Shown one piece after another: positions 1 to 5,428 of a DNA stretch of 6,470 bases; the stretch's first letter is position 1, and each line of letters starts with the position of its first letter. Both the position numbers and the translations under genes were made by a program. Source of the DNA: Pseudomonadota bacterium (GTDB taxonomy: Bacteria; Pseudomonadota; Gammaproteobacteria; Steroidobacterales; Woeseiaceae); assembly GCA_022567775.1 (NCBI GenBank), contig JADFGH010000133.1, positions 1 through 6,470 of the forward strand, written 5' to 3'. The notes beneath the pieces are model-generated. The model worked only from the letters and a program-made list of their open reading frames with translations. It was not told where the DNA came from and did not search any database.

Positions 1-349
1 CAAAAGTCAGGAACAGATAAGTGAACGCGCCGAGCAGTTCTTCCCTTTGCATGAGCGTGTTCAATTCGACCACCATGGATGACAGCGTTGTCAGGCTGCC
101 GCAGAAACCGACTGCAAAAAGCAGGCGATTCTGCTCAGTGACGATGCCGGAATGACTGAACCATTCGGCCGTGAGCATCAATTGCAACACGATGCCCATG
201 ATGAAGCATCCCAGCAGGTTTGACGCGAAGGTGCCGAGTGGAACGATGACGATTCTGTGCGCGAACAACAGGGTCATGCCCAGCCGCGTCATGGCGCCAA
301 GTGCGCCGCCTGTTCCGACCAGCAGAAATGATACGACAACCGCGCGCAT
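1..349 (-). CDS. crcB: Fluoride ion channel CrcB/Fluc, C-terminus cut by window edge
   Basis: Small inner-membrane channel that exports fluoride and protects cytoplasmic enzymes; family members work as antiparallel dimers. The 116 visible residues carry the family landmarks in order: GGALGAMTR (residues 14-22, with the conserved Arg22), PLGTFASNLLGCF (37-49, with pore-lining Asn44), and GFCGSLTT (81-88), the stretch that forms the central Na+ site and the start of the broken third helix. Fluc proteins are usually about 120-130 residues, so only the end of the last membrane helix should be missing. I chose the ATG at 347-349 because it puts the usual few residues before the GGALGA motif. The ribosome site is poor, and an in-frame TTG at 365-367 is a weaker alternative. 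The gene begins 19 bases after the flavoprotein gene stops. One oddity is that the two phenylalanines normally found in TTFSxF are Leu89 and Met92 here. Family assignment is secure; retained channel function is inferred. Confidence 0.93.
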   Translation of the reverse strand, partial: MRAVVVSFLLVGTGGALGAMTRLGMTLLFAHRIVIVPLGTFASNLLGCFIMGIVLQLMLTAEWFSHSGIVTEQNRLLFAVGFCGSLTTLSSMVVELNTLMQREELLGAFTYLFLTF

Positions 350-368
350 TACTGTTCGCGCCTGCAAA

Positions 369-1334
369 TCATGAGGCGCACAGCCTGGTGGCCGCGTCCC
401 GGTATTCCGCTTCCATGCGCTCGACCAGGTCGGCGACGGACGGAATATCATCGATGGTGCCGACGCCCTGCCCGGCACCCCAGATGTCGCGCCATGCTTT
501 GGCCTTCGTGCTCCCACCACCGCCGAAATTCATCGTGCGCAGTTCGCCTTCAGGTAAATCGTCCGGGTCGAGTCCCGCATTGACGATGCTGCCTTTCAGG
601 TAGCTGCCGTGCACGCCGGTGAACAGGTTGGTGTAGACGATGTCGGCCGCGGCACTGTCGACAATCATCTCCTTGTAAGCCGAGGGTGCATTGGCTTCCC
701 TTGTGGCAATAAAACGCGTGCCAAGATACGCCAGGTCTGCACCCATCGCCTGCGCCGCGAGCGCGTCATTACCGCGGCTCATACTCCCCGATAAAATAAT
801 CGTCCCGTCAAATATTTCGCGCACCTCTTTGACCAGCGCGAACGGGCTGGTCGTTCCCGCATGCCCGCCCGCACCAGCGCACACCGTAATGATGCCATCG
901 ACCCCCTGATCGATTGCCTTGCGTGCGTGACGAATATTAATGACGTCATGAAATACGACACCGCCATAGCCGTGCACGGCAGCGACGACTTCGGCCGGCG
1001 GGCGCAGGCTCGTAATGACGATCGGCACCTGGTACTTGACGCACATTTCCACGTCATGCTGGAGCCGGTTATTGCTCTGGTGAACGATCTGATTGACGGC
1101 AAACGGCGCGACGGTGAGTCCTGGATTCGCACTTTGATATGCCACCAGCTCCTCGCTTATTCGTGCCAGCCATTCATCGAGCATCGATTCAGGACGGGCG
1201 TTGAGTGCTGGAAACGCACCAACGATTCCTGCCTTGCACTGCGCAAGGACCAGCTCGGGTCCGGAGACGATAAACATCGGTGCGCCGATCACCGGAATGC
1301 GCAATTGACCCTCCAATGAGGCCGGCAATGACAT
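369..1334 (-). CDS. Nitronate monooxygenase-family FMN flavoprotein (2-nitropropane dioxygenase-like)
   Basis: Predicted cytoplasmic TIM-barrel flavoprotein of 321 residues, the normal family length. The N-terminal strand PVIGAPMFIVSG (14-25) is the family's first flavin-contacting segment. CAGAGGHAG (152-160) holds His158, which aligns with the catalytic base of Pseudomonas aeruginosa nitronate monooxygenase (His183). LSGSMSRGND (181-190) and GTRF (205-208) are the expected FMN-phosphate loops. Characterised relatives oxidise alkyl nitronates such as propionate 3-nitronate, but this family also includes NADH:quinone reductases and FabK-type enoyl reductases, so the true substrate is uncertain. 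The FIVSGPEL...GAFPALNARP...MLDEWL N-terminus is, as I recall, a common proteobacterial subgroup whose substrate I do not know to be established. The ATG at 1332-1334 has a good GGGAG ribosome site 6 bases away. It starts 10 bases after the thioesterase stop, which suggests co-translation with that gene. Confidence 0.87.
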   Translation of the reverse strand: MSLPASLEGQLRIPVIGAPMFIVSGPELVLAQCKAGIVGAFPALNARPESMLDEWLARISEELVAYQSANPGLTVAPFAVNQIVHQSNNRLQHDVEMCVKYQVPIVITSLRPPAEVVAAVHGYGGVVFHDVINIRHARKAIDQGVDGIITVCAGAGGHAGTTSPFALVKEVREIFDGTIILSGSMSRGNDALAAQAMGADLAYLGTRFIATREANAPSAYKEMIVDSAAADIVYTNLFTGVHGSYLKGSIVNAGLDPDDLPEGELRTMNFGGGGSTKAKAWRDIWGAGQGVGTIDDIPSVADLVERMEAEYRDAATRLCAS

Positions 1335-1340
1335 GCAAAT

Positions 1341-1346
1341 CTCCCT
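1341..1346 (-). promoter_or_regulatory. Ribosome binding site of the nitronate monooxygenase-family gene
   Basis: On the minus strand this reads AGGGAG, 6 bases before the ATG at 1334. It overlaps the TAG stop of the upstream thioesterase (1345-1347), so ribosomes finishing that gene would sit on this site. The spacing supports the chosen start. Confidence 0.7.
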
Positions 1347-1749
1347 AAACTTTCATGAAACTTGCTTCGCAATCGGCGACGAGCGAGTCGTCGCTGGCCA
1401 ACCTTAGCTCTCCCTTGAGTAGGATCAGCCGCTTGCGTTCATTTTCGATCCAGCCCCGTAATTTGACGGCCTGACCGACCTGCAGTGCCCTCCGGTACCT
1501 GATCTCACAGCGTGCAGTGTGCGCCTTGATGTTTTGCAGATAGAGCACGTTGGCCATCACATCGTCGAGGGCGGAAAAAATGATGCCACCATGCACGGTG
1601 TTCTCATAGCCAACATGATTTTCGCCGGCGGTGAATTCGGCGCTACAAATTCCGTCATTCAGAGAGAATTTTATCTGCAGACCGATTGGATTGTCCGGGC
1701 CGCATGCGAAACACATAGTCGCAGCTTCGATTGACACATCATTTCCCAA
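1345..1749 (-). CDS. PaaI-like hotdog-fold acyl-CoA thioesterase
   Basis: A 134-residue single hotdog domain, typical in length for the PaaI/YbgC-like thioesterases that hydrolyse acyl-CoA thioesters in the cytoplasm, usually as tetramers. The N-terminus CFACGPDNPIGL (13-24) is a hallmark of one PaaI-like subgroup. Residues 53-55 (HGG) start the long central helix and form the CoA or oxyanion region. Asp62/Asp63 in the helix are placed like the catalytic acid of PaaI-type enzymes. The acyl substrate cannot be predicted. The best start is TTG at 1747-1749, which has an AGGAG site 8 bases upstream and lies inside the last codons of the malic enzyme gene (11-base overlap). In-frame alternatives are GTG at 1735-1737, with no well-spaced ribosome site, and ATG at 1714-1716, which would remove nearly everything before the Cys motif. 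The overlap suggests translational coupling to the malic enzyme. Confidence 0.87.
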   Translation of the reverse strand: MGNDVSIEAATMCFACGPDNPIGLQIKFSLNDGICSAEFTAGENHVGYENTVHGGIIFSALDDVMANVLYLQNIKAHTARCEIRYRRALQVGQAVKLRGWIENERKRLILLKGELRLASDDSLVADCEASFMKV

Positions 1750-3472
1750 TGGTTTTTCTCCTGTCCCCTTCCTGGATCATTTCCGGATACTCCGGTATCC
1801 AGCGGTAGTCATCAATACGTTTTCGGTATTCATCGTCGCTGATTTTGTCAGCCACGCCATCTTCGATTGCCTGCCGGCCAACCGCTAATGCGACATCCCC
1901 GCAAATGTCCCACAGCCTCGAGACTTCCGGCATCAGGCAGCGCGCCGACAATTCCTCATCGCTGATGCAGTTGGCCAGCGCATGGGCGGAGGCGCTGATC
2001 ATCGCGTCCGTTACCTCGGTTGCGCCGCTGACGATCGTGCCGAGACCGATGCCCGGAAAGATGAATACGTTATTGGCTTGCGCAATTCGTTGCCTGCCGC
2101 CGCGCATCTGCACGTCATCAAACGGACTGCCGGTCGCAACCAGTGCGCGGCCTTCGGTCCAGCGTAAGACGTTCTCCGGCGTTGCCTCACTGATCGCCGT
2201 GGGATTCGACATTGCTAATATCACCGGCGCTTCAGTCGCAGCCCCCATGGCGCGAATCGTCTCTTCGTCGAATGCCCCGCCCTGCCCCGATGCGCCAATC
2301 AGCACGGTCGGTTTGTAGGCAGCCACCACTCTCTGCAGGATCTTGCGTTGTGCATCGTTCAGTTCGAGACTCGCGGCCAGGTCTTCCGGCCAGGCGAGTT
2401 CCTTCTTGTATTCGTCGAGTTCACGTCCTTCGCTGATCACGCCACGGCTGTCCATGACCAGCACCGCTGTCCGCAAATCGGCGCCCTTCAGGCCGCTACC
2501 TTGCAGTGCGCTCGTGATCTGCCGCGCAATGCCGAGACCGGCCGCGCCGGCGCCGTAAATCAGGACGCGGTCGTCTGTAATCTTTCGCCCGGTAATGCGG
2601 CTGGCTGCCAGCATGCAGGCGAGCGCCACCGCACCCGTGCCCTGGATATCGTCGTTGAATGACGGAACCTTGTGCCGGTACCGGTCCATGATGGTCAACG
2701 CATTGTCTTTGCGGAAGTCTTCCCACTGGATGACAACTTCCGGAAAGACCTTGCGAGCTGCTATTACAAATTCGTCGACCAGCTCCTGGTACCTGGTACC
2801 GCGCAATCTTCGTTTTCGCCATCCAAGATAAAGCGGATCGTCGAGCAAGGTCTGATTGTTGGTGCCGACGTCCAGGCTGATTGGCAAGGTTCGTACCGGG
2901 TGGATCCCGGCACCTGCGATGTAAAGGGAAAGTTTGCCGACACTGATCGCCATGCCGCCACAGCCCTGATCACCGATGCCGAGAATCGATTCGTTGTCGG
3001 TGACTACCATGAGCTGCACGTCGGTGAATGGCGCTGCATTTCGCAATATCTGTTCGATGCGACCTGCATAATCCGGCGTAATCCAGATGCCCCGTGCGCG
3101 GCGGAATACCCGGCTGAAATATTGCGATGCCTTGCCAACCGTCGGTGTATAGACAATCGGCATCAATTCTTCGAGGTGCAGGCTCAGGATCTTGTAAAAA
3201 AGATGCTCGTTGCGGTCCTGCAGTGCGGCCAGACCGATATGGCGGCCGACCGGGTCCTCATTGAACATGATTGTCTTGAAGACGCGCTCCGCCTGGGTGT
3301 CGATGTCGTTGTTTTGCGAAGGCAGCAATCCGTCGAGCTTGAATCGTTTTCGTTCTGCCCTGGAAAAGCCTGTGCCTTTATTGTATAGCGGGAAACGCAG
3401 CAAAGAGGTGCCACTCATTGGCACATTCAATTGATAACCGTCCCTCGTTCGTCTGAGATCGAATTTTTCCAA
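1739..3472 (-). CDS. maeA: NAD-type malic enzyme (malate dehydrogenase, oxaloacetate-decarboxylating)
   Basis: Cytoplasmic enzyme that oxidatively decarboxylates malate to pyruvate and CO2 with reduction of NAD+. At 577 residues it matches the large-subunit malic enzymes (E. coli MaeA is 565). Visible landmarks are YTPTVG with catalytic Tyr108 (108-113), GKLSLY with catalytic Lys180 (179-184), the metal ligands Glu251-Asp252 in WEDF, and the family signature FNDDIQGTG (272-280). The Rossmann loop GAGAAGLG is at 307-314, with Asp341 ending the second strand, which favours NAD over NADP. SNPT (422-425) and NNVFIFPGIGLG (467-478) complete the active site. Ser162 replaces the malate-binding Arg of E. 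coli and animal enzymes, as discussed in the findings. The earliest start in frame is TTG at 3470-3472, giving an N-terminus like that of E. coli; TTG at 3428-3430 and ATG at 3416-3418 are alternatives. It begins 17 bases after ccmI. A malolactic-type activity is possible. Confidence 0.93.
   Translation of the reverse strand: MEKFDLRRTRDGYQLNVPMSGTSLLRFPLYNKGTGFSRAERKRFKLDGLLPSQNNDIDTQAERVFKTIMFNEDPVGRHIGLAALQDRNEHLFYKILSLHLEELMPIVYTPTVGKASQYFSRVFRRARGIWITPDYAGRIEQILRNAAPFTDVQLMVVTDNESILGIGDQGCGGMAISVGKLSLYIAGAGIHPVRTLPISLDVGTNNQTLLDDPLYLGWRKRRLRGTRYQELVDEFVIAARKVFPEVVIQWEDFRKDNALTIMDRYRHKVPSFNDDIQGTGAVALACMLAASRITGRKITDDRVLIYGAGAAGLGIARQITSALQGSGLKGADLRTAVLVMDSRGVISEGRELDEYKKELAWPEDLAASLELNDAQRKILQRVVAAYKPTVLIGASGQGGAFDEETIRAMGAATEAPVILAMSNPTAISEATPENVLRWTEGRALVATGSPFDDVQMRGGRQRIAQANNVFIFPGIGLGTIVSGATEVTDAMISASAHALANCISDEELSARCLMPEVSRLWDICGDVALAVGRQAIEDGVADKISDDEYRKRIDDYRWIPEYPEMIQEGDRRKTIGK
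1758..1762 (-). promoter_or_regulatory. Ribosome binding site supporting a TTG start for the thioesterase
   Basis: The minus strand reads AGGAG, followed by 8 bases and then TTG. It lies within the malic enzyme coding sequence. It is the only strong Shine-Dalgarno match near the thioesterase N-terminus, and it decides the start in favour of TTG over the later GTG and ATG. Confidence 0.65.
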
Positions 3473-3482
3473 TTTGTTTCCG

Positions 3483-3504
3483 GGACAAGCTAGGGAACTT
3501 GTTC
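3483..3504 (-). other. Imperfect inverted repeat at the ccmI/malic enzyme junction
   Basis: On the minus strand GAACAAG and CTTGTCC flank an 8-base loop that contains the ccmI TAG stop. The arms form a 7-pair stem with one A-C mismatch. No T-run follows, so this is not a normal intrinsic terminator. Its near side reaches the weak GGA ribosome site before the malic enzyme TTG, so a modest effect on translation is conceivable. It may equally be chance. Confidence 0.25.
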
Positions 3505-4476
3505 GTTAATAATTATTGAGACTTCACTCGACTCCGCCGTCGAGATAATCTGTTGGCCGAACCAATCGCCCGATTGCGCTATCGGCTGTCCCGACATCGA
3601 AACACGCGCGACGATTTCGAGTTGCGCAAACCCGGAGGGCACTCGCCCCGGGATCATGGCGTCGGCATCGCCGATTGCTACGTAAGCAGGCAATTCAGCC
3701 GCCCGCCGTCGTACAGCGGCAATCGGTGGAGATGGCTGCGCCGGATCGCGCGCAATGATGAACACGGTTGAATCCGCCTGGACCTCACTGATTGCGGACT
3801 CCCCCAGTGAAACTCTGACCGTCACAACATCACCTCCGGTCGGTTCGACGACCGGCGGCGCCGTGCCGCGTAACTCCGCAATCTGTTGCCGAAGTATGTC
3901 CTGAATTCTCTGTGGCGGCGAACTCGCGAGCAGCTTCTCCCAGAGCTGTGCGCCGGTTTCCTTGTCGCCCCGCTGCACAGCGGCCATGCCGGCATAGAAA
4001 AGCGCCTTCTGGTTATTGGGCGCAATCGCCAGTGCGTTGTCGAACAATTCACTGGCGCGTGCGCTCATTCTCTGTTCGTCGCCGAGCAGTATCACCTCAC
4101 CAAGATCCGCCAGCGTCTGCCCGTTGCGGCCACCCTCGATTTCGACGGCGCGTTCGAAGGCGGTCATCGCTGCCTGGAAGTTTCGTATTTGAAGATACGA
4201 CCGTCCCAGCATTTTCCATCCTGGCAGATCATCCGGGTTCTGCTGCAGCCTGAGTGCCAGCGAATTCACCATCTCCTCGACACCGGGCATGGCGTCCGGC
4301 TGCGGTGCCCCTGCGCCAGGCGTTCCAATCTGGCTGTAGACAGAAATGGATACCAGCAGCACGATCACGATGGCTGACGTCGATTTGACAGAGAGCCGCC
4401 GTTCTTTCTTATACAACGGCAACGCGATCACAAGGACAGCGGCGAGCAGCATCGTGCCGAGTAATGCGTAAAGCAT
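3490..4476 (-). CDS. ccmI: Cytochrome c maturation TPR protein CcmI, with shortened inter-helix loop
   Basis: Inner-membrane apocytochrome c chaperone of the System I pathway (CycH in some species; corresponds to the C-terminal half of the fused E. coli CcmH). Residues 2-20 and 33-49 are two hydrophobic helices separated by a basic 12-residue loop. A Pro/Gly-rich linker (51-65) follows. About three TPR-like helical hairpins lie near 82-115, 119-154 and 155-188; the clearest is WKMLGRSYLQIRNFQAAMTA, starting at Trp87. The C-terminal beta-rich domain (about 216-325) matches the usual CcmI tail, including the VFIIARDP strand and SGDWFG. The TPR domain should lie in the periplasm and hold apocytochrome C-termini for haem ligation. 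The ATG at 4474-4476 is 2 bases after the ccmH stop, and its ribosome site is weak, so it is probably translationally coupled. The short loop between the helices is unusual for the family. Identification rests on domain order plus the ccm neighbours. Confidence 0.93.
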   Translation of the reverse strand: MLYALLGTMLLAAVLVIALPLYKKERRLSVKSTSAIVIVLLVSISVYSQIGTPGAGAPQPDAMPGVEEMVNSLALRLQQNPDDLPGWKMLGRSYLQIRNFQAAMTAFERAVEIEGGRNGQTLADLGEVILLGDEQRMSARASELFDNALAIAPNNQKALFYAGMAAVQRGDKETGAQLWEKLLASSPPQRIQDILRQQIAELRGTAPPVVEPTGGDVVTVRVSLGESAISEVQADSTVFIIARDPAQPSPPIAAVRRRAAELPAYVAIGDADAMIPGRVPSGFAQLEIVARVSMSGQPIAQSGDWFGQQIISTAESSEVSIIINEQVP

Positions 4477-4478
4477 CG

Positions 4479-4898
4479 TTAGCTTTTCAGCGCGTCATCG
4501 TCGATCGGCATTTTCATCCGATCACGCACGACCCTGACGATGACGAATGCACCAATGCCAAGCAGCAATGCCGGTGTGATCCACAGGATCAGGGTGCGGC
4601 CACTCTTGCGCGGGTTGTAGAGAACGAAATCTCCATAGCGAGCTACCAGGAAATCAGCGATCTCTGCATCGGTCATTCCTTCCGTCATCATGCGCCGAAT
4701 CTCCCGTCGCAAATCGGCGGCGAGGAAGACGTTTGAATCCTTGATGGTTTGATTCTGGCAAACGAGGCAACGGACTTCGGAAATGAGGTTTTCGTACCTT
4801 GCCTGCATCTCCGGGTCTTCGAACGCCGCGCCCGTGTCGATGGCCGAAGCAGTCAGGGAGATCAACAACGCAACGAAAAAAACCAGCACCCGTTTCAT
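4479..4898 (-). CDS. ccmH: Cytochrome c maturation thiol oxidoreductase CcmH (CcmL/CycL)
   Basis: Membrane-anchored periplasmic protein that works with CcmG to reduce the disulfide of apocytochrome CxxCH sites before haem attachment. The 139-residue protein starts with a signal peptide (Lys/Arg then a hydrophobic core, likely cleaved after Ala19 in TASA-ID). It contains the diagnostic VRCLVCQNQTIKDSN motif with the redox pair Cys44 and Cys47, and the MTEGMTDAEI...YGDFVLYNP helical-bundle sequence (72-96). One membrane helix (about 103-123) follows, then a short charged cytoplasmic tail. This is the short, free-standing form; in E. coli the same domain is fused to a CcmI-like half. The ATG at 4896-4898 overlaps the ccmG stop as ATGA, a classic coupling arrangement. 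Confidence 0.97.
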   Translation of the reverse strand: MKRVLVFFVALLISLTASAIDTGAAFEDPEMQARYENLISEVRCLVCQNQTIKDSNVFLAADLRREIRRMMTEGMTDAEIADFLVARYGDFVLYNPRKSGRTLILWITPALLLGIGAFVIVRVVRDRMKMPIDDDALKS

Positions 4899-5428
4899 CG
4901 TGTTGCCCCGCTTTGTGCGGCAATTCTCGGCATGAATTCACCTTGCCAGGTCGCCTCGTTCATTGGCCCGACATGTTTGTACATGACACTGCCACCAGCG
5001 CTGATCAGGAAGGTCTCCGGCGCTCCGTAGACACCCCAGTCGATACCAACTCGCCCATCTTCATCGTAAGCAGAAGCAACGTAGGGATCACCCAGCTGTT
5101 GCAGCCAGGAAAGCGCTGCGTCCCGTTCGTCCCGCCAGTTGATACCGTAGATCGGAATTTCACTGCGAGCTGCCAGTTGCAGCAAGTAGTCGTGCTCCGC
5201 CCGGCAGCCGACGCACCAGGTGGCCCAGATATTCACCAGGACCATCTGCCCTGCATAGTCCGCGCTGCCAACGGTGGACAAGGGATCCTTCACCCGCGGC
5301 AACTCGTATTCAGGTGCCGGCTTGTCAATCAGGGGTGAGGGCAATTTCGTCGGGTCGCGATCCAGCCCGACCGCGAAAATACCGATCATGATCACAAACG
5401 CCACGATCAGTGCGATGTAGCGAGCCAT
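4895..5428 (-). CDS. ccmG: Thiol:disulfide interchange protein CcmG/DsbE
   Basis: Membrane-tethered periplasmic thioredoxin-fold protein that passes reducing equivalents (normally from DsbD or CcdA) to CcmH or apocytochrome c. The 177 residues comprise an uncleaved N-terminal anchor (about 4-21), a Pro-rich linker, and a thioredoxin domain with the active site WCVGC (Cys72, Cys75) followed by the CcmG-typical RAEH. The GINWRDE segment (95-101) is the acidic, CcmG-specific stretch. GVYGAPETF (132-140) carries the cis-Pro137 loop that distinguishes CcmG from generic thioredoxins. Length and motifs are all normal. The ATG at 5426-5428 shares one base with the ccmF stop and has a strong AGGAG site 8 bases upstream. 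No alternative family fits as well. Confidence 0.97.
   Translation of the reverse strand: MARYIALIVAFVIMIGIFAVGLDRDPTKLPSPLIDKPAPEYELPRVKDPLSTVGSADYAGQMVLVNIWATWCVGCRAEHDYLLQLAARSEIPIYGINWRDERDAALSWLQQLGDPYVASAYDEDGRVGIDWGVYGAPETFLISAGGSVMYKHVGPMNEATWQGEFMPRIAAQSGATR

Noticed and set aside
861..1319. Plus-strand open frame of 152 codons opposite the flavoprotein gene
   Set aside because: Antisense to the conserved TIM-barrel gene, with no domain or translation signal of its own.
2672..3388. Plus-strand open frame of 238 codons opposite the malic enzyme gene
   Set aside because: It lies wholly antisense to a gene with full malic enzyme motifs. Its translation shows no recognisable domain, membrane pattern or ribosome site, so it is a shadow of GC-rich codon use.
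3886..4377. Plus-strand open frame of 163 codons opposite ccmI
   Set aside because: Antisense to the TPR region of ccmI; the translation has no recognisable feature.
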